Assembly: GCA_964360835.1 (NCBI GenBank)
Contig: CAYHYG010000010.1
Span: 1 to 29,559, forward strand
DNA from: CAYHYG01 sp964360835
GTDB lineage: Bacteria > Patescibacteriota > Patescibacteriia > UBA1558 > 2-01-FULL-52-15
Direction: 5' to 3'
Length of the DNA: 29,559 nt
The translations under genes were made by a program, and so were the position numbers. Every line of letters begins with the position of its first letter. Position 1 is the first letter of the stretch. Positions 7,539-15,638 of the stretch are shown piece after piece. The notes below the pieces were generated by a model that searched no databases, was not told the origin of the DNA, and was given only the letters and a program-made list of their open reading frames with translations.

Positions 7539-7814
7539 TTATTCGATAATCGCCAAGACATCATCTTCGCTAAGGATTTTGTAATCTACGTCTTCTAGTT
7601 TCACCTCGGAGCCGCTGTATTGTCCGTAGACAACCCGCTGGCCGATAACCAAACCAAGTTTAGAAATCTTCTCACCGTTACCGATAGCTACAATCTCGCC
7701 TTCGGCTTTTTTTTCCTTATCTACTGTCTCCGGCAAAATAATACCGGCCTTGGTCATTTCTTCGATGGCTGATGGTTTGACAACCACACGATCGCCTAAT
7801 GGTTTTAATTTCAT
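7539..7814 (-). CDS. groES: co-chaperonin GroES (Hsp10)
   Basis: A 91-aa lid subunit of the GroEL chamber. The sequence begins KLKPLGDRVVVKPS, carries a mobile loop region (EEMTKAGIILPETVDKEKKA) with the hydrophobic tripeptide IIL that contacts GroEL, and ends with the typical YKILSEDDVLAIIE. It is first in the groES-groEL operon and is transcribed from the consensus promoter at 7879-7906, with the CIRCE operator at 7842-7868 in the leader. No Shine-Dalgarno sequence is seen upstream of the ATG. Confidence 0.97.
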   Translation of the reverse strand: MKLKPLGDRVVVKPSAIEEMTKAGIILPETVDKEKKAEGEIVAIGNGEKISKLGLVIGQRVVYGQYSGSEVKLEDVDYKILSEDDVLAIIE

Positions 7815-7841
7815 ACTATTAATATTAGTTATTCTTACTGG

Positions 7842-7868
7842 CTAGCACTCTATTGACTAGAGTGCTAA
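7842..7868 (-). promoter_or_regulatory. CIRCE operator (HrcA binding site)
   Basis: CTAGCACTC (7842-7850), 9-nt spacer, GAGTGCTAA (7860-7868). It matches the CIRCE consensus TTAGCACTC-N9-GAGTGCTAA except for one arm base. Its position just downstream of the -10 box fits repression by HrcA that is relieved on heat or misfolding stress. hrcA itself is not in the window. Confidence 0.95.
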
Positions 7869-7878
7869 TTACGAAGCA

Positions 7879-7906
7879 ATTGTAACAAAAAAACACCCTC
7901 TGTCAA
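7879..7906 (-). promoter_or_regulatory. groESL promoter
   Basis: On the minus strand perfect TTGACA (7901-7906), 16-nt spacer, TACAAT (7879-7884). Transcription should start near 7872, immediately before the CIRCE element. A short CCCT-TGACAG-AGGG hairpin followed by seven T on the minus strand overlaps the -35 box and may terminate the upstream O-antigen-ligase-like transcript. Confidence 0.85.
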
Positions 7907-7936
7907 GGGAGCTTACAATGGGTAGCGGTACTAAAA

Positions 7937-9244
7937 CTAAACCACGACCGTCGCCTTCTTGGAATATTGCGTGGTTATCTCTTTGTAAGCCAAGCCCATA
8001 CTCAACCACCAAAGAGCCAGACCGGCATAGGAAGTAATCAACCAATGGTCAAAGAAAGAGAAGATCAACAACCCTGAGACCAGCATAATAATCTCAAAGC
8101 GAGGCTTCTTCTGTGAAATATAATATAAAATAGACAACCAGATAATGACACCAAGCAAACCAAATTCAATAGCGGCCAGAAGAAAGACATTATGCACTGG
8201 TTGATAATCGTAGACTAATCGGCCAGGATATTGGTCGGCCAAAATCCAGAGATACGTACCAGCGCCGCTACCGATCAAGACGCGTGACCCTTGCCAGAGC
8301 GATATAGCCTGCTCCGCTCCACTGACGCGCTCTTGAACAGATCGAGTTTCCAATCGGTCACCGTCGGGCGCAAAGCGGCTCAACCAAACTCCTTGGGCTA
8401 AAATATTTACTATCAAAAATAAAATACCAAAAACGGCTGTCAGCATCATCAGCATCTGACTACGCTGTTCTCCTCGTCTCATCTGCCAAAGAGAACCAGT
8501 CAATAAAACTATCAGTAAAGCTAATAAGCCCGCTCGCGAGAAAGTAACTAATAATCCCAAGAACATCAAGGAGCAGGAAATAATAAACCCGGCGTTAACC
8601 CAAGTTCCCCAGCGTTTCTGTAGTGGCGCTTGATATCGGGCGTAATAGATAACTAGAGCAATCAAACCAATGACCAAAAATCCGGCCAACACATTGGGGT
8701 GAGGCAACGAGCCATAAGCGCGAAGCATGCGATAGCCGGCGACTTCCACCACAGCCTGTCCTAGGACAAGGGGATCATGTTCCGCCAGACCAAACCAAGA
8801 ACTGGCCGGCACATACTGCATAATCCATTGCCACAGAGCAAACAGACTCTGCGATAAACCCATAGCCGCCAGACTACTCCAGATGACTTTGGGTGGCAAA
8901 TAATGAACCAACAGATAATATCCTAGCGCGGCCACTACAAATGAAACGTGAATCACCGTGGCAATAATATTCTCTGTCCAGAGGAAAGAAAAAAGTAACC
9001 AAGTGAGCCACAGAATCGGCCAAAGAAAGATATATTTACGGGGTAATTTTTGTTGTACCGCCAGAACGGCCAGAGTCAGTGCCAAGAGTATGCTCGTAGC
9101 ATAGAGCGATAGTTGTCCGTACTGACCATACTGATCAGCTAACGGCAAGATGTAAAAAATATACCGTGTCTGCCACGGTAATAAAAATATGACAATCCAC
9201 CCCAAGACCTGCGCGAATCGAATAAAGTTTTGTCCTTTGATCAT
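7937..9244 (-). CDS. O-antigen ligase / polymerase family membrane protein
   Basis: A 435-aa integral membrane protein with about ten to twelve hydrophobic helices. It shows the landmarks of the Wzy/WaaL family (Wzy_C, O-antigen ligase domain): a large loop with AYGSLPHPNVLAGFLV, the motif TFSRAGLLAL in the following helix, and near the end PVHNVFLLAAIEFGLLGVII, whose His is conserved in ligases. Members transfer or polymerise lipid-linked glycans on the outer face of the inner membrane, or glycosylate proteins; the substrate here cannot be told. The ATG lies 3 nt after the stop of the nucleotidyltransferase gene, so the two are cotranscribed. Confidence 0.85.
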   Translation of the reverse strand: MIKGQNFIRFAQVLGWIVIFLLPWQTRYIFYILPLADQYGQYGQLSLYATSILLALTLAVLAVQQKLPRKYIFLWPILWLTWLLFSFLWTENIIATVIHVSFVVAALGYYLLVHYLPPKVIWSSLAAMGLSQSLFALWQWIMQYVPASSWFGLAEHDPLVLGQAVVEVAGYRMLRAYGSLPHPNVLAGFLVIGLIALVIYYARYQAPLQKRWGTWVNAGFIISCSLMFLGLLVTFSRAGLLALLIVLLTGSLWQMRRGEQRSQMLMMLTAVFGILFLIVNILAQGVWLSRFAPDGDRLETRSVQERVSGAEQAISLWQGSRVLIGSGAGTYLWILADQYPGRLVYDYQPVHNVFLLAAIEFGLLGVIIWLSILYYISQKKPRFEIIMLVSGLLIFSFFDHWLITSYAGLALWWLSMGLAYKEITTQYSKKATVVV

Positions 9245-9247
9245 AGA

Positions 9248-10183
9248 TTATCTAAAACCCGACAGCTGACGTTGCCAACGTTGCTTCATTTCCTGTCGAC
9301 TGTCCTTATCATGAAATTTTAGCACGTCGTCACTGACCACCACCCGCGTATCAATATTGGCTAGTGACTTTAGTCGCTCGGGCATTATTGATAATTGTAA
9401 CCGAATTACCCAATCATTGAAAGGACTAGCGACAAGTACATTCATCAACGGACTGAAGAGTGCTCGCCACCAATGATGCCACGGTCGATAGGTAAGCAGG
9501 GCTATGGTCGCTTTGGCCCAGTTAGCGTTAGGTAACGCTTCGTAGACCCACTGATTTGCCTGCAACATTTTCTGGTAATAATTATCAGGATCAATTATCG
9601 GCACAAAACCCTCGACATAATAATAAAAAACCAGATCATCATGGTCTAATCGCAAAGATTTGAGATTCAGGGTCGTGTCGGCGATATATAAACTGAGACA
9701 TAACGAATCACGCGTCTTACCGGGACGCGGACGTTTGTCGCTAAATTTCAGAACAGTGACAATGATGAAGCGGATGAGCCAGAGATGCTGACGTTTGGCC
9801 AGTATGACCAGATCAATATCGCCTTCCGGATGGACGTTACCGCGGGCAATTGAACTGGAAATGAAAACAGCCCGCAGAGAAGGTAACCAACGAAACCAAC
9901 CGATCAGAGAACGCAAATGTCTCATCTGTAGATCTGCCCGTAGATTGGCTTGCTTGCGCTCAGGTATCAGACTTTCGCGTCCACGTAAGCTGTAAAATGC
10001 CTCCGCGACATTTAGTCTTTGCTGTAAAACCTGACTCTGTGCTAGAACTTGTTCGACTTCTGGTAGTGAAACTAGTCTCCCCGGCTTCCAGAGCCACCGC
10101 CAAATTTCCGTCACGGTCAACGGATAACCCAGAAGGTCAAAATAGATAATAGTGCTTAGGATGCTTTTATCTAATTCGGTCAT
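9248..10183 (-). CDS. nucleotidyltransferase-fold protein, 311 aa
   Basis: Residues 1-75 look like a winged-helix-type helical domain (LSTIIYFDLLGYPLTVTEIW, then EVEQVLAQSQVLQQRLN and a YSLRGRE strand). From about residue 95 a minimal nucleotidyltransferase core appears: RAVFISSSIARGNVHPEGDI followed by DLVIL, matching the GSxAxG and DxD pattern of the pol-beta-like fold, although Ser replaces the usual first Gly. The C-terminal 150 residues are helical and basic. Proteins of this layout often sit in cell-surface glycan loci, which fits the cotranscribed O-antigen-ligase-like gene. The substrate is unknown. A modest AGAGG sits upstream of the ATG. Confidence 0.75.
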   Translation of the reverse strand: MTELDKSILSTIIYFDLLGYPLTVTEIWRWLWKPGRLVSLPEVEQVLAQSQVLQQRLNVAEAFYSLRGRESLIPERKQANLRADLQMRHLRSLIGWFRWLPSLRAVFISSSIARGNVHPEGDIDLVILAKRQHLWLIRFIIVTVLKFSDKRPRPGKTRDSLCLSLYIADTTLNLKSLRLDHDDLVFYYYVEGFVPIIDPDNYYQKMLQANQWVYEALPNANWAKATIALLTYRPWHHWWRALFSPLMNVLVASPFNDWVIRLQLSIMPERLKSLANIDTRVVVSDDVLKFHDKDSRQEMKQRWQRQLSGFR

Positions 10184-10194
10184 AAACTGCCTCT

Positions 10195-10223
10195 ATCATA
10201 CTCGCTTGACTAATGACTGTCTA
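10195..10223 (-). promoter_or_regulatory. promoter of the nucleotidyltransferase-ligase operon
   Basis: On the minus strand TAGACA (10218-10223), 17-nt spacer, TATGAT (10195-10200). The leader to the ATG at 10183 is short. A hairpin-forming TTGAG-CATA-CTCAA (10224-10237) lies between this promoter and the divergent ketosynthase gene. Confidence 0.6.
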
Positions 10224-10297
10224 TTGAGCATACTCAAGCAGATTTGAACCTTGACTATACTAATATCAGCGGTTTACCGCGGAAAGGAGTGCCGGTC

Positions 10298-11422
10298 GTG
10301 CCCGATATGGTATTCAATCAGGATCCAGGTGTGGTTATCAGCGGTCTGGGTCATACCCGGCCTGACGACGAAGGAATGCACATTGTCGACAATACTGAGT
10401 TTATCATGCAGCTCGACCTCCCCACTCAGGCCCTGCTCTTCAAGCACCCTGGGATTTTCATCCCTAGCGAACATCGTGATCAGGTTACCACCGTGGCTCA
10501 ATCCTGGGAGAACGAGAGACCTGGCATCAAGACTCGGGTTATCTCCTCACTCAACACTGAAGAGGTGGCAATCTTGGCCGCTCACAGAGCGCTGGCCAAC
10601 AGCCGTCTGAAGGCTTCTGACCTAGGAGCGATCATTGTCAGCAGCAACACCAAGGATTGCATCTACCCCAAGCTGTCCAGCAGCATCCTCCATGCTCTAC
10701 CCGGCTTCTCGAGCAATACCAGCTGCAGTGATCTCAGTGGCAGCTGCGCTGATGGTGCTCTGATGCTGATGCACGGCGCTGCCCTACTCCGCGCTGACGT
10801 CTGCAAACACGTCCTGTGCGTCGCAGCCGAGCGAGCCGATGTCATGGGCGGACGCAACAACTTCAAAGCCGCCAACCTCTGGGGATCGGGCGCCGCTGCC
10901 GTCATTCTGTCGTTGCAACAACAGCCTGGCTTGATCGCCATCGAAACCCACGATGACCCCGAAAACAGGGACAAGATCCATCAGGATCTCACAGCTCCTC
11001 CCTATCAACCGACATGGGACCGTCGCTGGGGTGCTACGTCTGGACGTTCGAACCTACGCGTAGGTCCTTTCGAACAGGACGGTCCTGAAGTCGTCAAATG
11101 GGTCGGCAAATACGTAGTGCCACGGGCTGTAACATTCATACTCAGACATGCGGACCCGCTACAAGGGATCAAGAAGGTTGTCTGTCACCAGGCCAGCACT
11201 TCGCTCCTGGACACGGCGGAACAGAAAATGATCCGTCAGATTCCCTCGCTAGAGGGCAAATTCTATCGCCACTTCAGTACTCGCGGTAACTGCAGCTCAG
11301 CCTCAACAGCTATCGGGCTGTCAGAGCTAGTCGAAGCAGGAGAGCTTCAGAAAGGAGACATGTTCGTCTTGATAGCCTTCGGCGCCGGACTGCAAGCCGT
11401 CTTTGTAGCCGGAGTGCTATAG
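10298..11422 (+). CDS. ketoacyl-ACP synthase III-like (thiolase fold) enzyme
   Basis: A FabH/KAS III-type condensing enzyme of 374 aa. The catalytic triad is visible with the chosen start: Cys150 (DLSGSCADGALML), His297 (VVCHQASTS) and Asn331 (TRGNCSSAS). Other landmarks are EEVAILAAHRALANSRLKAS, LWGSGAAAVIL and the C-terminal FGAGLQAVFVAGVL. An unusually long N-terminal insert of about 40 residues (roughly 25-65) precedes the usual GIKTRVI segment. I chose the GTG at 10298 because AAAGGAG lies 8 nt upstream; a TTG at 10244 would extend it. Possible TATACT -10 box at 10256-10261. Its codons are richer in G/C at the third position than its neighbours. No acyl-carrier or other fatty-acid gene is present, so the substrate is unknown; HMG-CoA synthase- or OleA-like chemistry cannot be excluded. 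Confidence 0.85.
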   Translation: MPDMVFNQDPGVVISGLGHTRPDDEGMHIVDNTEFIMQLDLPTQALLFKHPGIFIPSEHRDQVTTVAQSWENERPGIKTRVISSLNTEEVAILAAHRALANSRLKASDLGAIIVSSNTKDCIYPKLSSSILHALPGFSSNTSCSDLSGSCADGALMLMHGAALLRADVCKHVLCVAAERADVMGGRNNFKAANLWGSGAAAVILSLQQQPGLIAIETHDDPENRDKIHQDLTAPPYQPTWDRRWGATSGRSNLRVGPFEQDGPEVVKWVGKYVVPRAVTFILRHADPLQGIKKVVCHQASTSLLDTAEQKMIRQIPSLEGKFYRHFSTRGNCSSASTAIGLSELVEAGELQKGDMFVLIAFGAGLQAVFVAGVL

Positions 11423-11432
11423 ATAACAAAAG

Positions 11433-11459
11433 CACCCCTCACCGTCATGGTGCGGGGTG
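11433..11459. terminator. bidirectional terminator
   Basis: CACCCCTCACC (11433-11443), loop GTCAT, GGTGCGGGGTG (11449-11459), with one mismatch. T-rich sequence follows on both strands (TGTTTATTT on plus, CTTTTGTT on minus). It separates the convergent ketosynthase (+) and uvrA (-). Confidence 0.85.
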
Positions 11460-11466
11460 TGTTTAT

Positions 11467-14325
11467 TTATTTCTGAATCGTCCGCTGTAAATGTTTGAGA
11501 TACTTACCAGTATAGGAAACTTTATTTTTGCTAATTTCGGTTGGTGTGCCTTCAGCCACGATCATACCGCCTTTATCCCCGCCTTCCGGTCCCAAGTCAA
11601 TAATCCAATCGGCTGACTTGATGACATCCAGATTGTGTTCAATCACCAAAACCGAATTCCCCTTATCCACCAACTTCTGCAACACTTGAAGTAAGCGTTT
11701 GACGTCAGCGAAGTGCAATCCTGTCGTCGGTTCATCCAATAGATATAACGTTTTGCCAGTGGACCGTCTGGATAATTCTGTGGCTAGCTTAATACGTTGC
11801 GCTTCACCTCCAGATAAAGTGGTAGCCGATTGACCAAGATGAATGTAACCCAGACCGACGTCATTCAGGGTTTTCAACTTATTGGCAATGTTAGGAATGG
11901 CGCTAAAAAATTGTAACGCTTCTTCGACGGTCATGTTCAACACATCAGCAATACTTTTGCCACGGTAGTGAATCTCTAACGCTTGCTGATTATAACGCTG
12001 CCCATGACACTCTTCACATTCGACATAGACATCGGGCAAAAAATTCATTTCAATTTTGACAAAGCCATCTCCCTGACAAGCTTCACAACGACCACCCTTT
12101 ACATTGAAGCTAAATCGTCCGGCTTTGTACCCCCGAATCTTGGCCTCTGGTAGAGCCGCAAACAGATCACGAATATAGGTAAAGACTCCGGTATAAGTAG
12201 AAGGATTAGAACGCGGCGTGCGGCCGATCGGTGATTGATCAATGTCGATCACCTTATCTAAATGTTCAAAGCCTTTGATTGATTTGTGCTCACCTGGTTT
12301 ATCTTTGGCGCGATAAAAATGCTGAGATAAAGCTTTGCTTAAAATTTCTATCATCAGAGTCGATTTGCCGGAACCGGAAACTCCAGTCAGACAAACAAAT
12401 TTACCCAAAGGAATCGTGACGTCTATATCTTTCAAGTTAAATTCCTTGGCTCCTTCAATGATAATCGACTTACCATTACCACTACGATATTTCTTTGGCG
12501 CTGAGATAGTCAGCTTGCCGCTGAGATACTGGCCAGTCAGTGACTTGGCTACCTTGGCAATCTGCGCTGGTGTACCCTCAGCTACCACCTCTCCTCCATG
12601 TTTACCCGCTCCTGGTCCGATATCAACCACATGGTCGGCCGCCAGAATAGTATCGAGATCATGCTCAACCACAATGACGGTATTCCCTAGATCACGCAGT
12701 GCTTTCAGAGCATCGATCAATTTGTCATTATCACGTTGGTGTAAACCAATAGATGGTTCGTCCAAAATATAAACCACGCCAACCAGTGACGAACCGATCT
12801 GAGTAGCTAGGCGGATACGTTGAGCCTCTCCTCCAGACAAGGTAGCGGCGCCGCGCCCGAGAGTCAGATAATCCAGACCAACATTATGCAAAAATTTCAA
12901 GCGGGCGTTGATCTCTTTCAAAATTTGTTTGGCAATCTGCAGATCACGGGTTGATAATTTCTTATCCAGATGAGCGAAAAATTCCTGTGCCCCTTCAATA
13001 GTCAAAGCTGAGATCTCTGCGATATTTTTGTCATCTACGGTCACCGCCAGAGCTTCCGGTCGCAAACGTTGACCAGTGCAAACTGGACAATCATAGATAC
13101 GCATGTAACCTTCGATCTCACCGCGGATATAGTCAGAGTCAGTCTCGCGATAGCGACGCTCGAGATTATTGACCACGCCTTCAAAACTAGAGGTAAAGTC
13201 ACCGCTAAATTTCTCGCCGGCCAGCTCCATCTTATACACTTCATCACCAGTACCGTAGAGAATAGCCCGAACTTGTTTCTTGGTCAGGTCTTTGACCTTG
13301 GTGTCCATCGAGAACTTCTGACGCTTGGCTACTGCCTCCAGCATGCGCATATACCAAGTCTGATTGGCGGCGGTGCGTGACCATGGTCGGATAGCACCTT
13401 CGGCCAGAGTCAAATTTTTGTTGGGCATGACCAGCTCCGGATCAACCTCGAGCTTGGAGCCGAGACCGGTACATTCTGAGCAAGCGCCATGCGGACTATT
13501 GAAAGAAAAATTGCGTGGTTCTATCGGTGGCAAGTTGATGCCGCAGAACGCACAGGCAAAGGCTTCGCTTAAAATATGCTCCTCGTCTTTTTTTTCTGGC
13601 AAAACGACAATGACTGAACCATGCGCCAGACCTAGCGCTGTTTCCAGTGAAGCTGATAATCGCTTGCGACTGTCATCAGAGCCGTCCAATTCTAGACGAT
13701 CGATAACAATATCGATAGAATGTTTTTTCTGCTTGTCCAACGTTAATCCAAGCGCTTCTTCCAGTGTCATGGACTCATCGTTAACCCGTGCTCGTACATA
13801 GCCACCAGCTTTCATCTGTTCCAGCAGACGTTTATGTTCGCCTTTCTGATCGCGGATCACTGGAGCTAGGATATGCACTTTTGGCGAGGACTTGGCCCAG
13901 GTCTCGATTTGCTCAATCATCTGCTGTTGGGTCTGTCGTTTGACCGGTCGATTGCATTTGGGACAGTGCGGTACACCTATACGGGCATAGAGTAAGCGCA
14001 GATAATCGTGAATTTCCGTCACGGTGCCGACTGTCGAACGCGGATTACGTGAGGATGACTTCTGGTCGATAGAAATAGCCGGCGATAGACCTTCAATCTG
14101 GTCGACGTCAGGCTTATCCATCAAACCTAAAAATTGTCGAGCATAAGCCGACAATGATTCTACGTAGCGACGTTGACCTTCAGCATAGATAGTGTCGAAC
14201 GCCAATGAAGATTTACCTGAACCGGATAGACCGGTGATGACGACAAATTTATCGCGTGGGATTTCGAGCGAAATATTTTTTAAATTGTGGACGCGAGCGC
14301 CCTTGATGACGATATTTTTTGACAT
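11467..14325 (-). CDS. uvrA: excinuclease ABC subunit A
   Basis: The damage-sensing ATPase of nucleotide excision repair, 952 aa, full length. It has the duplicated ABC ATPase architecture: first Walker A GLSGSGKSSLAFDT near residue 33, the SxGGEAQRIRLATQIGSS signature with Walker B VVYILDEPSIGLHQRDN, and second Walker A GVSGSGKSTLMIEIL with signature LSGGEAQRIKLATEL and LYLLDEPTTGLH. Zinc-binding cysteine pairs are present (CAFC...CSEC and CEAC...CEEC). It works with UvrB (not in the window) and UvrC (18035-19624). Transcribed from the strong promoter at 14410-14438 with a leader of about 78 nt; no Shine-Dalgarno sequence is seen. Confidence 0.98.
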   Translation of the reverse strand: MSKNIVIKGARVHNLKNISLEIPRDKFVVITGLSGSGKSSLAFDTIYAEGQRRYVESLSAYARQFLGLMDKPDVDQIEGLSPAISIDQKSSSRNPRSTVGTVTEIHDYLRLLYARIGVPHCPKCNRPVKRQTQQQMIEQIETWAKSSPKVHILAPVIRDQKGEHKRLLEQMKAGGYVRARVNDESMTLEEALGLTLDKQKKHSIDIVIDRLELDGSDDSRKRLSASLETALGLAHGSVIVVLPEKKDEEHILSEAFACAFCGINLPPIEPRNFSFNSPHGACSECTGLGSKLEVDPELVMPNKNLTLAEGAIRPWSRTAANQTWYMRMLEAVAKRQKFSMDTKVKDLTKKQVRAILYGTGDEVYKMELAGEKFSGDFTSSFEGVVNNLERRYRETDSDYIRGEIEGYMRIYDCPVCTGQRLRPEALAVTVDDKNIAEISALTIEGAQEFFAHLDKKLSTRDLQIAKQILKEINARLKFLHNVGLDYLTLGRGAATLSGGEAQRIRLATQIGSSLVGVVYILDEPSIGLHQRDNDKLIDALKALRDLGNTVIVVEHDLDTILAADHVVDIGPGAGKHGGEVVAEGTPAQIAKVAKSLTGQYLSGKLTISAPKKYRSGNGKSIIIEGAKEFNLKDIDVTIPLGKFVCLTGVSGSGKSTLMIEILSKALSQHFYRAKDKPGEHKSIKGFEHLDKVIDIDQSPIGRTPRSNPSTYTGVFTYIRDLFAALPEAKIRGYKAGRFSFNVKGGRCEACQGDGFVKIEMNFLPDVYVECEECHGQRYNQQALEIHYRGKSIADVLNMTVEEALQFFSAIPNIANKLKTLNDVGLGYIHLGQSATTLSGGEAQRIKLATELSRRSTGKTLYLLDEPTTGLHFADVKRLLQVLQKLVDKGNSVLVIEHNLDVIKSADWIIDLGPEGGDKGGMIVAEGTPTEISKNKVSYTGKYLKHLQRTIQK

Positions 14326-14378
14326 CTGAGGTGAAATGATTGATTAACTTCCACCAGCACGAACAAATAACCTGGTAA

Positions 14379-14395
14379 GTCGCGTCTGACGCGAC
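14379..14395 (-). promoter_or_regulatory. leader hairpin of uvrA
   Basis: GTCGCG-TCTGA-CGCGAC forms a tight 6-bp GC-rich stem in the 5' leader, roughly 50 nt before the uvrA start codon. The core CGTCTGACGCG recurs inside the palindromic repeat at 16403-16513, so it may be a repeat fragment rather than a regulator. Confidence 0.45.
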
Positions 14396-14409
14396 AAAAA
14401 CTAGCGGGC

Positions 14410-14438
14410 ATTATACAAAAAATACTCCGAGGGGTCAA
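14410..14438 (-). promoter_or_regulatory. uvrA promoter
   Basis: On the minus strand TTGACC (14433-14438), 17-nt spacer, perfect TATAAT (14410-14415). Transcription should start near 14403. Confidence 0.8.
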
Positions 14439-14485
14439 GTATGGAGGGAAGCCAAAAGGTTAAAAATCAAAATCGAAGGTAAGAG

Positions 14486-14682
14486 AAAAGGACCGTCGCA
14501 AGACGATCCTCGAAAAAGGGGGTGACTGGTAACCAGCTGAGCTAATGGGCCTCCGAAGGTTCGGAATACACTGCCTTTTGGGCTCGATTCCTCCGCCAGA
14601 TACGGAATCGCCACCATCAGTCATTGGACCGAATGCTATCTGGGATTACCAGCCACCTTAAAATTGAACGGAACAAATCTGT
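14486..14682 (-). ncRNA. structured small RNA of unknown class
   Basis: No good coding frame fits this stretch. On the minus strand GGTGGCTGGTAA (14646-14657) pairs with TTACCAGTCACC (14521-14532) as a 12-bp closing stem with one G-U pair, enclosing about 110 nt. Inside are hairpins TCGGTC-CAAT-GACTGA, CGATTCC...GGAATCG (7 bp) and TCCGA-ACCT-TCGGA. A promoter-like TTGACA/TATAAT pair lies upstream (14689-14714) and an intrinsic terminator follows (14490-14509), before the separate uvrA promoter. It therefore looks like a stand-alone RNA of nearly 200 nt. It does not match the landmarks I know for SRP RNA, tmRNA or RNase P RNA; 6S-like RNA cannot be excluded. A tRNA D-arm-like string (14530-14546) is present without the rest of a tRNA. 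Confidence 0.55.
14490..14509 (-). terminator. terminator of the structured RNA
   Basis: On the minus strand GGATCGTC-TTGC-GACGGTCC (8 bp with one wobble) followed by TTTTCTCTT. It lies between the structured RNA and the uvrA promoter. Confidence 0.7.
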
Positions 14683-14688
14683 CGATAC

Positions 14689-14714
14689 ATTATACTATTT
14701 AAAGTTTTTGTCAA
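14689..14714 (-). promoter_or_regulatory. promoter-like sequence upstream of the structured RNA
   Basis: Perfect TTGACA (14709-14714) and perfect TATAAT (14689-14694) on the minus strand, but only 14 nt apart instead of 16-18. The exact boxes used are therefore uncertain. The predicted start is near 14682. Confidence 0.5.
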
Positions 14715-14755
14715 ATTCCTTTACTTAATTTCCGGCGAAAAGCTTCAATCGTTTT

Positions 14756-15586
14756 TTATAATTTATATTTTAACGAATAATCCTTCAACATACAGTTATC
14801 ATAGATACTACGCGGGAAATCTAATTGCTCGACTTCGGCACACATTGGATATTCTTGACTCGGACCTAATGGTGCAGTCCAAATACCGTTTACCTTTTTC
14901 AGCAAAAAGGAGACGCTGGAAACTGCCCCAACTGACAAACTTCCAAAATTACCTTCTAGTCTGGTTAACTGATATGGCGTATCGCCAGGTTGATATGATT
15001 GCACAATATTTCTGAAATCATCGTATATCCGCTCGTCTTCTTTTGTCAGCGTTCCACAACCAATCGTAACTGAGGTCGGATTCACGTCAGATAATCCATT
15101 TTCATTCAGGCTTATAAAATACCAATAGCAACTTAAGTTATCACGTCGAAAGACATATTTATACCTTTTATATTCATCTGACCAAATTGATTCGATTCTA
15201 GTATTTTCGTTATCATTTAAAAAGCTATGTTTAATAAAAAAATTCTCCATTATCCTAACAACATAATCTCGATGTATCCCTGATGGTACATCATAATCAA
15301 TATACATCACGCGGGCGGAATGAAGCGTGATCAAACGATTATCATCATAGATTGACATAGCGTTGTCACATTCAGGTATTGAGCCATACGAAGGCATCTT
15401 ATTGATACCATATGGACAGGATGGATCTGCAATAACATCCTCAAAGGTTTGCTTCATTTCATGCAATAGTGGCGCATGTTCCTTTTTTATCAGTCTTTCA
15501 TCTGATGTGCTAACCCAAAAACCTAGAAAATAAACAACTAGTATAACCCCAAATAAACCTACGAATAATATTGATATTCTTTTCAT
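14756..15586 (-). CDS. exported hypothetical protein, 276 aa
   Basis: An N-terminal hydrophobic segment (ISILFVGLFGVILVVYFLGFW, about residues 4-24) anchors or exports the protein; there is no lipobox Cys. The rest is a soluble domain with six or seven cysteines (DPSCPYG, PECDNA, LSCYWYF, TIGCGT, YPMCAE, DNCML), suggesting disulphides outside the membrane. No family is recognised. The coding sequence is visibly more AT-rich than its neighbours, which may indicate transfer or relaxed selection. It has no Shine-Dalgarno sequence, and a strong hairpin (15600-15631) stands just upstream, downstream of the lipoprotein gene. Confidence 0.65.
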   Translation of the reverse strand: MKRISILFVGLFGVILVVYFLGFWVSTSDERLIKKEHAPLLHEMKQTFEDVIADPSCPYGINKMPSYGSIPECDNAMSIYDDNRLITLHSARVMYIDYDVPSGIHRDYVVRIMENFFIKHSFLNDNENTRIESIWSDEYKRYKYVFRRDNLSCYWYFISLNENGLSDVNPTSVTIGCGTLTKEDERIYDDFRNIVQSYQPGDTPYQLTRLEGNFGSLSVGAVSSVSFLLKKVNGIWTAPLGPSQEYPMCAEVEQLDFPRSIYDNCMLKDYSLKYKL

Positions 15587-15599
15587 ATTAGTATTATTA

Positions 15600-15631
15600 G
15601 GGAGGAGATAGACATTTGACTATCTCCTCCC
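15600..15631 (-). terminator. hairpin between the lipoprotein and 14756 genes
   Basis: GGGAGGAGATAG (15600-15611) pairs perfectly over 12 bp with CTATCTCCTCCC (15620-15631). It lies 7 nt after the lipoprotein stop codon and 13 nt before the next ATG. On the minus strand only TAATAATACTAAT follows, so it may be a processing or partial termination signal. Confidence 0.65.
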
Positions 15632-15638
15632 TTTTGAT

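Noticed and set aside
10224..10237. Operator for the ketosynthase and nucleotidyltransferase promoters (TTGAG-CATA-CTCAA)
   Set aside because: Only 5 bp per arm and seen once; not enough to claim a regulatory site.
13364..13801. Plus-strand ORFs opposite uvrA
   Set aside because: Shadow frames of a highly conserved gene; no promoter or ribosome site.
14530..14546. tRNA D-arm-like sequence ATTAGCTCAGCTGGTTA on the minus strand
   Set aside because: The D stem lacks its 3' partner, and no anticodon arm, T arm or acceptor stem can be built; the segment is better explained as part of the closing stem of the structured RNA.
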